Origin: Klebsiella pneumoniae
GTDB lineage: Bacteria; Pseudomonadota; Gammaproteobacteria; Ga0077536
Assembly: GCA_945873015.1 (NCBI GenBank)
Contig: CAMCBY010000211.1
Coordinates: forward strand, 1 to 7,148
Reading direction: 5' to 3'
Length of the DNA stretch: 7,148 bases
The position numbers and the translations under genes were made by a program. Numbering within the stretch: the stretch's first letter is position 1; every line of letters begins with the position of its first letter. Shown one piece after another: positions 1-7,148 of the stretch. The notes beneath the pieces were generated by a model that ran no database searches, was not told the DNA's origin, and was given only the letters and a program-made list of their open reading frames with translations.

Positions 1-1299
1 CATTCCGGACAGTTCTACCTCGCAGCGGTCAAGGGCTCGTGCGCCGGCGGCGGTTATGAACTGGCGCTGGCCTGCGATGAAATCGTGATGGCAGACGACG
101 GCGCGAGTGCGGTGTCGTTGCCGGAACTGCCGCTGCTGGCCGTGCTGCCCGGGACCGGTGGCCTGACGCGTCTGGTCGACAAGCGCCATGTGCGCCGCGA
201 CCGCGCCGACTTCTTCTGCACCATCGAGGAAGGCATCCGCGGTAAACGCGCGGTGGAGTGGGATCTGGTTGATGCAGTGGTGCCGTCGTCGTCGTTTGAG
301 GAAGAAGTGCGCGCCCGCGCCAGCGCCCATGCCGCAAAATCGGACCGTCCGGGCCAGGCGCAAGGCATCGCGCTGACGCCGCTCACGCGGCGCATTGAAG
401 CTGACCGCATCGAATACACCCATCTGTCGATTGATATTGACCGCGAACTGCGCGCCGCGACCTTTACCTTCAAGGCACCCGCCGCGCCAGTGCCGACCGG
501 CATGGATGCCATCCTCACCGAGGGCGCTGAGTTCTGGCCACTCGCCATCATGCGTGATATCGACGATGCGATTCTGCATCTGCGTTTCAACGAGGAAGAA
601 ATCGGCACCTGGATTTTCAAAAGCGAAGGTGATGCACAGGCCGTATTGGCGGCCGACGAAGTGCTGGAAAACAACGCCGACCACTGGTTCATCCGCGAAG
701 TGCTGTTGTTTGCTCGCCGTGTATTGAAGCGCGTCGATGTGTCGGCGCGCAGCCTGATTGCCGCCGTCGAACCGGGCAGTTGTTTTGCCGGCACGTTGCT
801 TGAATTCGTGCTCGCCGCTGACCAGAGCTACATGTTGTCCGGCCAGTTCGAAGGCGACGAAGCGCCGCCCGCCGCGCTCACATTGAATGCCTTCAACTTC
901 GGTCGTTATCCGATGGTGACGGGCATCACGCGTATTGAGTCCCGCTTCCAGAACCACGATGCGGGTATCAAAGCGCTGCAACAGCACATCGGCCAACCGC
1001 TCGAGGCCGAGCGTGCCGATGAACTCGGCCTCGTCACCTTCACTCCCGACGACATCGACTGGCAGGACGAACTGCGCATCGTCATCGAAGCGCGTGCCGG
1101 CTTCTCGCCCGATGCCCTGACCGGCATGGAAGCAAGCCTGCGCTTCCCCGGTCCCGAGACCATGGAATCGAAAATCTTCTCGCGCCTGTCGGCCTGGCAG
1201 AACTGGATCTTCCAGCGCCCGAACGCGGTCGGCGAGAACGGCGCACTGGTGTTGTACGGCAGCGGCAAACGCCCGCAGTTTCAAAAGCGCCGCGTCTAA
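1..1299 (+). CDS. boxC: Benzoyl-CoA-dihydrodiol lyase BoxC, 3' part (5' end outside window)
   Basis: The reading frame is open from base 1 to the TAA at 1297-1299, giving 432 residues. BoxC proteins are about 550 residues, so roughly 120 N-terminal residues lie upstream. The fragment starts inside a crotonase/enoyl-CoA hydratase fold: a glycine-rich segment at residues 11-27 (KGSCAGGGYELALACDE) is typical of the CoA-thioester oxyanion-hole region, and PELPLLAVLPGTGG follows at 41-54. The long C-terminal extension beyond the crotonase core is what separates BoxC from ordinary enoyl-CoA hydratases. BoxC (EC 4.1.2.44) is known to open the ring of the BoxAB product (2,3-epoxybenzoyl-CoA or its dihydrodiol) in the cytoplasm, giving 3,4-dehydroadipyl-CoA semialdehyde and formate. 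boxB follows 28 nt downstream, which supports the call. An internal ATG at 85 is not the true start, because conserved crotonase residues precede it. Confidence 0.93.
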   Translation, partial: HSGQFYLAAVKGSCAGGGYELALACDEIVMADDGASAVSLPELPLLAVLPGTGGLTRLVDKRHVRRDRADFFCTIEEGIRGKRAVEWDLVDAVVPSSSFEEEVRARASAHAAKSDRPGQAQGIALTPLTRRIEADRIEYTHLSIDIDRELRAATFTFKAPAAPVPTGMDAILTEGAEFWPLAIMRDIDDAILHLRFNEEEIGTWIFKSEGDAQAVLAADEVLENNADHWFIREVLLFARRVLKRVDVSARSLIAAVEPGSCFAGTLLEFVLAADQSYMLSGQFEGDEAPPAALTLNAFNFGRYPMVTGITRIESRFQNHDAGIKALQQHIGQPLEAERADELGLVTFTPDDIDWQDELRIVIEARAGFSPDALTGMEASLRFPGPETMESKIFSRLSAWQNWIFQRPNAVGENGALVLYGSGKRPQFQKRRV

Positions 1300-1313
1300 G
1301 AAAATACGCACTC

Positions 1314-1320
1314 AAGAGGA
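1314..1320 (+). promoter_or_regulatory. Ribosome binding site of boxB
   Basis: AAGAGGA lies 7 nt before the ATG at 1328 and is a good Shine-Dalgarno match. It fixes the boxB start. The 28-nt boxC-boxB gap is too short for an obvious separate promoter or terminator, so the two genes are probably co-transcribed. Confidence 0.75.
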
Positions 1321-1327
1321 CAAGCCC

Positions 1328-2746
1328 ATGAGCAATGTCGATTACAGCGAACTGATTCCGAACAATGTCGATCTGGCGGCCGACCGCAAACTGAAACGCG
1401 CGCTCGAATCCTGGCACCCGAAGTTCATGGACTGGTGGAAGACCCAGGGCCCGCTGCAGTATCAGGACAAAGAGGTGTATCTGCGCACCGCCATCAGTGT
1501 CGACAAGCAGGGTTGGGCGCATTTTGATCACGTCAGGATGCCCGACTACCGCTGGGGCATCTTCCTGGCCGAAAACGACGCTGAACATCGTGTGATCAAT
1601 TTCGGCGATCACAAGGGCCAGCCCGTGTGGAATGAAGTGCCCGGTGAGTACCGCGGCCCGCTGCGCCGCCTCATCGTCACCCAAGGCGACACCGAACCGG
1701 CGTCGGTAGAACAGCAGCGGCGTCTGGCCGCCACCGCGCCGTCCCTCATCGACCTGCGCAATTTATTTCAGGTCAACGTTGAAGAAGCCCGCCATCTGTG
1801 GGCGATGGTCTATCTGTTGATGGCGCATTTCGGCCGCGATGGCCGCGAAGAGGCCGAGGAGCTGCTGCAGCGTCGCTCAGGCGATCCGGACAAACCGCGC
1901 ATTCTCGGTGCCTTCAACGAGCGCACGCCGGACTGGCTGTCGTTCTTTATGTTCACCTTCTTCACCGACAGAGACGGTAAGTATCAGCTCGCATCGTTAG
2001 CAGAATCGGCTTTTGATCCCTTGGCGCGCACCTGCCAGTTCATGCTGACCGAGGAAGCCCACCACATGTATGTGGGCGAGACCGGCGTCGCGCGGGTGAT
2101 TCAGAAGGCCTGCGATGTGATGCGCGAACACAAGACCGATGACGTGCGCAAGTTCGGCGCCATCGACCTGCCGACTCTGCAGAAGTATGTGAACTTCCAT
2201 TTCAGCGTGTCGGAAGACTTGTTCGGCTCCGAGATCTCGACCAACGCCGCCAACTACTTCACGCAAGGCTTGAAGGGACGTTATCTCGAGTCGCGCATCA
2301 AGGACGACCACGAGCTTAAATCCGATCCCTACAGCATCACCCAGTGGCGCGACGGTGCACTCTCGCAAATCGAAGTGCCGGCCCTGACCGCCATCAACGA
2401 GCGCCTGCGCGACGATTACATCGTCGACTGCCAGCGTGGCGTCGACCGCTGGAACAAGCTGATTGCCGATGCCGGCATCGACTTCACCATCAAGCTGCCC
2501 CACCGCGCCTTCCATCGCGCCATCGGTCAGTTTGCCAATGCGCCGGTCACACCGGAGGGTCGGGTCATAGACGCGGCGACTTTTGCCGCGCGTCAGGACG
2601 AATGGTTGCCCAACGACAGCGATCATGAGTACGTAAAATCACTGATGGAGCAGGTCATTGAGCCGGGTCGCTACGCGCGCTGGATTGCGCCGCCGCGCCT
2701 CGGCATCAATAATCAGCCTATCGATTTTCCTTACGTACGTATGTAA
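1328..2746 (+). CDS. boxB: Benzoyl-CoA 2,3-epoxidase, oxygenase subunit BoxB
   Basis: The product has 472 residues, the usual BoxB length of about 470-475. BoxB is the class I di-iron oxygenase component of benzoyl-CoA epoxidase (EC 1.14.13.208). It inserts one oxygen atom across C2-C3 of benzoyl-CoA in the cytoplasm, using electrons normally supplied by the FAD/iron-sulfur reductase BoxA. Two carboxylate-histidine motifs of a ferritin-like four-helix bundle are visible: EEARH at 152-156 (E153, H156) and EEAHH at 242-246 (E243, H246). E123 and D214 are probable further iron ligands. From memory, the spacing matches the ligand set of the Azoarcus evansii structure with an offset of about three residues. 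The start has a good ribosome binding site. No truncation or missing ligand is seen. The gene runs almost directly into the ferredoxin gene, with a 3-nt gap. Confidence 0.95.
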   Translation: MSNVDYSELIPNNVDLAADRKLKRALESWHPKFMDWWKTQGPLQYQDKEVYLRTAISVDKQGWAHFDHVRMPDYRWGIFLAENDAEHRVINFGDHKGQPVWNEVPGEYRGPLRRLIVTQGDTEPASVEQQRRLAATAPSLIDLRNLFQVNVEEARHLWAMVYLLMAHFGRDGREEAEELLQRRSGDPDKPRILGAFNERTPDWLSFFMFTFFTDRDGKYQLASLAESAFDPLARTCQFMLTEEAHHMYVGETGVARVIQKACDVMREHKTDDVRKFGAIDLPTLQKYVNFHFSVSEDLFGSEISTNAANYFTQGLKGRYLESRIKDDHELKSDPYSITQWRDGALSQIEVPALTAINERLRDDYIVDCQRGVDRWNKLIADAGIDFTIKLPHRAFHRAIGQFANAPVTPEGRVIDAATFAARQDEWLPNDSDHEYVKSLMEQVIEPGRYARWIAPPRLGINNQPIDFPYVRM

Positions 2747-2749
2747 TTC

Positions 2750-3064
2750 ATGGGCACTGTCTACGCAATTGATCGCGACGGCGAGCAGCACACGCTGCCC
2801 GCCCGTCGTGGTGTCACCCTGATGGAAATCCTGCGCGATGCAAATCTGCCGGTCGAGGCGATTTGTGGCGGGCAGTGCATCTGTTCCACCTGTCACATCT
2901 ATGTGGAAACAAGCTGGGCCGCACGTTTGAAACCGCGCAGCGAAGCCGAGCAAGTGATGGTTGAGGATACCGGCCATTTTCTGCCGACCTCGCGACTCGC
3001 CTGCCAGGTCGATTACGAGGACAGCCTCGACGGCCTGCAACTGACGCTCGCCCCCGAGTTCTGA
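2750..3064 (+). CDS. [2Fe-2S] ferredoxin, putidaredoxin/adrenodoxin type
   Basis: This 104-residue soluble electron carrier has the ligand pattern C39-x5-C45-x2-C48-x36-C85. That is the adrenodoxin/putidaredoxin spacing, not the plant-type C-x4-C-x2-C. The core reads CGGQCICSTCH, with H49 directly after the third ligand as in the vertebrate and bacterial P450-type ferredoxins. An extra cysteine (C43) sits inside the cluster loop. The C-terminal half is rich in acidic residues (for example E65, E67, E72, D73, E90, D91, D94), as expected for docking to a reductase or oxygenase. The ATG follows the boxB stop after only 3 nt and has no clear Shine-Dalgarno sequence, so it is probably translated by coupling to boxB. 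Inference: it passes electrons to BoxB, or lies between a reductase and BoxB. The family usually serves P450s or other oxygenases, so a different partner encoded elsewhere is possible. Confidence 0.9.
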   Translation: MGTVYAIDRDGEQHTLPARRGVTLMEILRDANLPVEAICGGQCICSTCHIYVETSWAARLKPRSEAEQVMVEDTGHFLPTSRLACQVDYEDSLDGLQLTLAPEF

Positions 3065-3116
3065 TGGCCATCAGCCTGCCTCATGTGCCGTACCGGCGGC
3101 TTGGTATGGGCGCAGC

Positions 3117-3123
<7 letters not shown>
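3064..3123 (+). other. Possible 19-codon bridging ORF between ferredoxin and bclA
   Basis: An ATG at 3064 overlaps the ferredoxin stop by one base (TGATG). The frame continues for 19 codons (MAISLPHVPYRRLGMGAAC) to a TGA at 3121-3123, seven bases inside the bclA start region. The peptide has no recognisable family. The arrangement would let ribosomes ending on the ferredoxin restart here and then terminate on top of the bclA ATG at 3117, coupling the two genes. It may equally be a chance open frame in a 52-nt gap. Confidence 0.25.
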
Positions 3124-4694
<1,571 letters not shown>

Positions 4695-4794
4695 GCGCGA
4701 CGCAGGCTTGTACCCAGGCTTGGGCCAGCACACAATAGCCCGCCGGCGCGTGCCTTGAACCCGCACCGCAGACTGCGTCGATAAGGGGGTGTCC

Positions 4795-4851
4795 ATGGGC
4801 ACATCGAAGCAGGCCCCAGTCAACGGTGAAGAAAAGTCAACTTCACGTTAA
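4795..4851 (+). CDS. Possible 18-codon leader or small ORF upstream of the kinase gene
   Basis: ATG at 4795 to TAA at 4849-4851 encodes MGTSKQAPVNGEEKSTSR, a hydrophilic peptide with no known family. A strong Shine-Dalgarno-like AAGGGGG at 4783-4789 precedes it by 5 nt, better than the site of any full-length gene here except boxB. Its last codons lie within the inverted repeat at 4818-4856, so translation could affect folding of that hairpin. It may be a leader peptide, a free small protein, or chance. There is no run of one amino acid as in classical attenuators. Confidence 0.25.
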   Translation: MGTSKQAPVNGEEKSTSR

Positions 4852-4856
4852 CGACT
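4818..4856 (+). repeat. Imperfect inverted repeat with internal 7-bp direct repeat
   Basis: GTGAAG (4826-4831) and CTTCAC (4841-4846) form a 6-bp stem with a 9-nt loop. AAC/GTT (4822-4824 and 4847-4849) extends it past one bulged G. AGTC/GACT (4818-4821 and 4853-4856) extends it again past an internal AAC. AGTCAAC also occurs twice as a direct repeat, at 4818-4824 and 4835-4841, with starts 17 nt apart. No T-tract follows, so it is not a standard terminator. It could be a regulator site or an RNA hairpin in the leader of the kinase gene. Confidence 0.4.
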
Positions 4857-4863
4857 GTTAGCG

Positions 4864-4884
4864 CGCGACGTAGCGGCCGTCGCG
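4864..4884 (+). repeat. Perfect 7-bp hairpin, GC-rich
   Basis: CGCGACG (4864-4870) and CGTCGCG (4878-4884) pair perfectly around the 7-nt loop TAGCGGC. No T-run follows, so termination is unlikely. It lies about 60 nt before the kinase start, just after the larger inverted repeat. In GC-rich DNA a hairpin of this size can arise by chance. Confidence 0.4.
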
Positions 4885-4891
4885 GCACGGA

Positions 4892-4909
4892 CCGATTCAC
4901 TAGGATCGG
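4892..4909 (+). repeat. Small 5-bp hairpin before the kinase gene
   Basis: CCGAT (4892-4896) and ATCGG (4905-4909) pair around an 8-nt loop. This is weak alone. It is listed because it is the third inverted repeat within about 90 nt and overlaps the promoter-like elements at 4896-4924. Confidence 0.25.
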
Positions 4910-4924
4910 ACGCACAATAAGAAT
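4896..4924 (+). promoter_or_regulatory. Weak sigma70-like promoter candidate for the kinase gene
   Basis: TTCACT (4896-4901) and AAGAAT (4919-4924) each match four of six consensus positions and are spaced 17 nt apart. Transcription would start near 4931, leaving a leader of about 13 nt. The kinase ATG at 4944 has no clear Shine-Dalgarno sequence but is preceded by an A/C-rich, unstructured stretch (ACAACAACGA). The match is modest and the start could lie further upstream. Confidence 0.2.
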
Positions 4925-4943
4925 TGAATCGCTACAACAACGA

Positions 4944-6431
4944 ATGCTACGCGCACCCGTTATCCTCATTGCTGATTGCAGCGTGAGCGACACCGAGCTT
5001 GCGGAACTGCTGCTGCGGCGCACGTTTCCGACGGCCTCGATTCGCGTCGCGAATGACGCGGTGTGTTTTGCCGAAGCCCTCACCGAACAGGCCCCGCATG
5101 TTGCGATCGTCGCGCCCAAGTTGAACTGGGCGGCGAGCGACAAACTGGTCGCGCTGCTGCGCCGCCACGATCCGAGCACCCGAGTCATCCTGTTCGGCCA
5201 CGAGGCCGACATCCTCGAGCAAGGGCTCTCGCCGGGTATGGCTATCGACGGCATCGCACGCAAGAGCAGCGCCGGTTATCTGGCCCTCGGCGGCATCGTG
5301 GCAGAGGTCATCGGCCGATTCGGCGGTGAGCACGAAACTGAGCACCAACCCGCGACGGCCGCTGCGCACGCGACTGCGGCGCGCCATGTGGCGCTGACCG
5401 ATCTGCCGCAGCCGGCGTTCCTGCTGGCCGAAGATGGCACTCTCACCGAATGCAACGAGGCCCTCGCGCAGTGCCTGGCCATGGCTCGCGGCCGGCTGCT
5501 CGGCGCGCCGCTCGAACAATTGCTGGCCGATGGCGAAAGCCTCGCCTTATGGCACGACTTCCGCGCACGCCGCGATGATGGCGAAGTCGGCCTGAAACTG
5601 CGCGGCCACGGCGAACAGCGCGCCGACACCAGCGTGCGCCGCATCGGCGCAGCGCCCGCCAGCGAACGTTATCTCGGCTGCGCCACGTTGGCGCTGACCA
5701 CCACTGCCGACAGTGCGCCCGCAAGCTCGACCGCGCTTGGCACGGCCGAACCCGCCGCCCAGGAGATGCGCGATATCGCGCTGGTGTTCTCCCACGATTT
5801 GAAAGAGCCGGTGCAACAGATAGCGCGTCTCGCCCAGCGCGGCGAAGAAGGTGCCGATGCGCCGGCCCGTTCCCGCGCCATCCAGCAGATTCAGGAATGT
5901 GCGCAGCGCGCCAGTGGCATGCTCGACAGCATGCTCGAGTACCTCGCGGTGTCGGCACGCGATTCTTCGCCGGTCGAGGTCGATTTGAATCTCAGTTTCG
6001 AGCAGGCGCTGGATAATCTGCGCGTGGTGATGGACGAAGCCGACGCCCAGGTCAGCGCCGGCCATCTGCCGGTGATCGTCGGCGATGAGTACCAGATGCT
6101 GCATCTGTTCCAGAACCTGCTGGCCAACGCCATCAAGTTCCGCGGCCGGGAGCGCCCGGAGATCCGGGTCAGCGTCGAACCGCAGGGCAACGAATGGTTG
6201 CTCGCCTTCCGTGACAACGGCATCGGCATTCCACAGCCCTTTTTACAGCGCGTGTTTGAAATGGGCCAACGGCTGCATACCCGCGACGAGTACCCCGGAA
6301 CGGGTGTAGGCTTGGCCCTGTGCAAGCGTATCGTCGAGCGTCACGGCGGTCGCATCTGGGTCACATCCAACGAAGGGGCGGGGTGTACTTTTTTTGTACG
6401 CCTGCCCCAGACACCTACCCAAGTCAGTTGA
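4944..6431 (+). CDS. Soluble sensor histidine kinase with degenerate N-terminal receiver and PAS-like region
   Basis: The product has 495 residues and no membrane segment or signal peptide, so it is a cytoplasmic sensor. Residues about 5-125 look like a receiver fold (VILIADCSVSDTE at the start, VRVILFG-like strand near 80-85, K107 near the end), but the phospho-acceptor position in the third strand reads IVAPKL, with A57 where Asp is expected. Residues about 148-250 resemble a small PAS domain (LPQPAFLLAEDGTLTECNEA). The dimerisation/phosphoacceptor helix carries H284 in FSHDLKEP, the type found in phytochrome-like kinases. The ATPase domain is complete: N box with N391 and N395, DNGIGIP at 424-430, FEMGQ at 438-442, GTGVGL at 452-457. 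It should autophosphorylate H284 and pass phosphate to a receiver, most simply the response regulator encoded 40 nt downstream. The ligand is unknown. Control of the adjacent benzoate genes is only a guess from position. Confidence 0.88.
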   Translation: MLRAPVILIADCSVSDTELAELLLRRTFPTASIRVANDAVCFAEALTEQAPHVAIVAPKLNWAASDKLVALLRRHDPSTRVILFGHEADILEQGLSPGMAIDGIARKSSAGYLALGGIVAEVIGRFGGEHETEHQPATAAAHATAARHVALTDLPQPAFLLAEDGTLTECNEALAQCLAMARGRLLGAPLEQLLADGESLALWHDFRARRDDGEVGLKLRGHGEQRADTSVRRIGAAPASERYLGCATLALTTTADSAPASSTALGTAEPAAQEMRDIALVFSHDLKEPVQQIARLAQRGEEGADAPARSRAIQQIQECAQRASGMLDSMLEYLAVSARDSSPVEVDLNLSFEQALDNLRVVMDEADAQVSAGHLPVIVGDEYQMLHLFQNLLANAIKFRGRERPEIRVSVEPQGNEWLLAFRDNGIGIPQPFLQRVFEMGQRLHTRDEYPGTGVGLALCKRIVERHGGRIWVTSNEGAGCTFFVRLPQTPTQVS

Positions 6432-6436
6432 CCGGC

Positions 6437-6475
6437 ATGAAGCCCAAACCTTGTGCTCCAGCGGACTGCCTATGA
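6437..6475 (+). other. Possible 12-codon bridging ORF between kinase and regulator
   Basis: ATG at 6437 opens 5 nt after the kinase stop and encodes MKPKPCAPADCL. Its TGA (6473-6475) overlaps the proposed regulator ATG at 6472 in an ATGA arrangement. It has no good Shine-Dalgarno sequence. It could carry ribosomes from the kinase gene to the regulator gene, or be chance. Confidence 0.15.
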
Positions 6476-7148
6476 AACGCGAATACATGCGCATTCTTTT
6501 GATTGAGGATGACCGCATTGAAGCGGCCCTGGTGCGCGAGCAGATCGCGGCCTCGGCGCTGGCGGGTGCCAGTATCGAACACAGTCAGCGCCTCACCGCC
6601 GGCCTCGATCGGTTGCGCACACGGCGTTACGACGTGGTGCTGCTCGATCTGAATCTGCCCGACGGCAACGGCATCGAAAACCTGCATCGCACCAAGGCCG
6701 TCGGGCCCAATGTGCCGGTCATCATCCTGACCAATGTCGAGGACGAGGAAGGCGCGGCGGCCGCAGTCGGCAACGGCGCGCAGGATTACCTCATCAAGCG
6801 CCACATCGCACCCGATCTGCTGTCGCGCGCCATCCGTTATGCGATTGCCCGTCAGGAAGCCGAATCGGCCTTGCGCGCCAGCGAAGAGCGTTATGCGCTC
6901 GCCATCGCCGGTGCGCGTGATGGTATCTGGGACTGGGACCTTGAACGCGACGAGGTGCACTACTCGCCGCGCTGGCTGGCGATGCTGCGCTTGCGCGCCG
7001 ACGAAGTCGGCTCGACGCCGGAGCTGTGGCTGGACCGCATCCACGAAGAAGACAGAAGCGGTTTCAACAAAGCCCTGCAGGCGCATCTGAAAGGCGCCAC
7101 ACCCCATTTCGAATTCGAATACCGCATCCGCAGCGGCGAAGGAAAATA
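6472..7148 (+). CDS. Response regulator with receiver and PAS domain, 5' part (runs off window end)
   Basis: The frame is open from ATG 6472 to the end of the window: 225 complete codons and no stop. Residues about 6-125 form an intact receiver: the acidic pair D13/D14 in LLIEDD, phospho-acceptor D59 in VVLLDLNLPDGNG, T87 in ILTN, and K109 in DYLIK. A linker helix (about 115-145, ending SALRASEERY) leads into a PAS domain from about 145, with GIWDWDLERDEVHYSPRW and, near the break, FEYRIRSGEGK, the usual lead into the PAC strands. Receiver-PAS proteins often continue into GGDEF/EAL, kinase or other output domains; the output here is unseen. ATG 6487 (MRILLIEDD) is an equally plausible start. 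ATG 6472 is preferred because AGCGGA lies 6 nt upstream. It probably shares an mRNA with the kinase gene and accepts its phosphate. Confidence 0.85.
   Translation, partial: MKREYMRILLIEDDRIEAALVREQIAASALAGASIEHSQRLTAGLDRLRTRRYDVVLLDLNLPDGNGIENLHRTKAVGPNVPVIILTNVEDEEGAAAAVGNGAQDYLIKRHIAPDLLSRAIRYAIARQEAESALRASEERYALAIAGARDGIWDWDLERDEVHYSPRWLAMLRLRADEVGSTPELWLDRIHEEDRSGFNKALQAHLKGATPHFEFEYRIRSGEGK

Noticed and set aside
1997..2626. Minus-strand open frame opposite boxB
   Set aside because: It is antisense to conserved boxB codons, including the second iron motif, and shows no domain of its own.
4698..4780. Possible terminator after bclA: inverted repeat CGACGCAG (4698-4705) / CTGCGTCG (4773-4780)
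   Set aside because: The loop would be 67 nt and no T-tract follows, so it does not fit an intrinsic terminator. Rho-dependent termination in this gap cannot be seen by eye.
4755..4785. Promoter-like pair TTGAAC and GATAAG
   Set aside because: The spacer is 19 nt, and the -10-like box overlaps the Shine-Dalgarno sequence of the small ORF at 4795, so it could not serve that ORF. No better reason supports it.
6424..7107. Minus-strand open frame (227 codons) opposite the response regulator
   Set aside because: The plus-strand frame from 6472 has all the receiver catalytic residues and a PAS domain; the minus frame is its shadow.

Overview
The window reads as chromosomal DNA of a GC-rich (roughly 60% G+C by eye), Gram-negative bacterium. 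The most likely source is a beta- or gammaproteobacterium that breaks down aromatic compounds aerobically. The evidence is the gene content (box pathway genes, which are common in Azoarcus, Thauera, Burkholderia and relatives), tight plus-strand packing of genes and strong codon bias. The species cannot be named from the sequence. All credible genes are on the plus strand.

Region 1 (1-4694) is a catabolic operon for benzoate by the 'box' (benzoate oxidation, CoA-thioester epoxide) route. In order it holds the 3' part of boxC (ring-cleaving dihydrodiol lyase), complete boxB (di-iron benzoyl-CoA 2,3-epoxidase), a small putidaredoxin/adrenodoxin-type [2Fe-2S] ferredoxin, and complete bclA (benzoate-CoA ligase). 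BclA makes benzoyl-CoA, BoxB epoxidises it, and BoxC hydrolytically opens the ring and releases formate. The usual reductase gene boxA is not in the window. A ferredoxin sits directly against boxB instead, which suggests it is part of the electron supply to the oxygenase. Gaps between the genes are 28 nt, 3 nt and 52 nt. A 19-codon mini-ORF bridges the last gap and overlaps both neighbours.

Region 2 (4695-4943) is a 249-nt intergenic stretch that probably separates two transcription units. It has no convincing intrinsic terminator. It does hold an 18-codon ORF with a good Shine-Dalgarno sequence, a run of three small inverted repeats, a short direct repeat and a weak promoter-like pair before the next gene.

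Region 3 (4944-7148) is a two-component signalling pair. The first gene is a soluble histidine kinase with an N-terminal receiver-like domain that lacks the phospho-acceptor aspartate, then a PAS-like region, then HisKA and HATPase_c. The second is the start of a response regulator with an intact receiver followed by a PAS domain, cut by the window end. A link to benzoate metabolism is suggested only by position.

The most interesting points are the ferredoxin built into a box operon, the pseudo-receiver kinase, the structured leader with its tiny ORF, and two tiny bridging ORFs that could couple translation of neighbouring genes.
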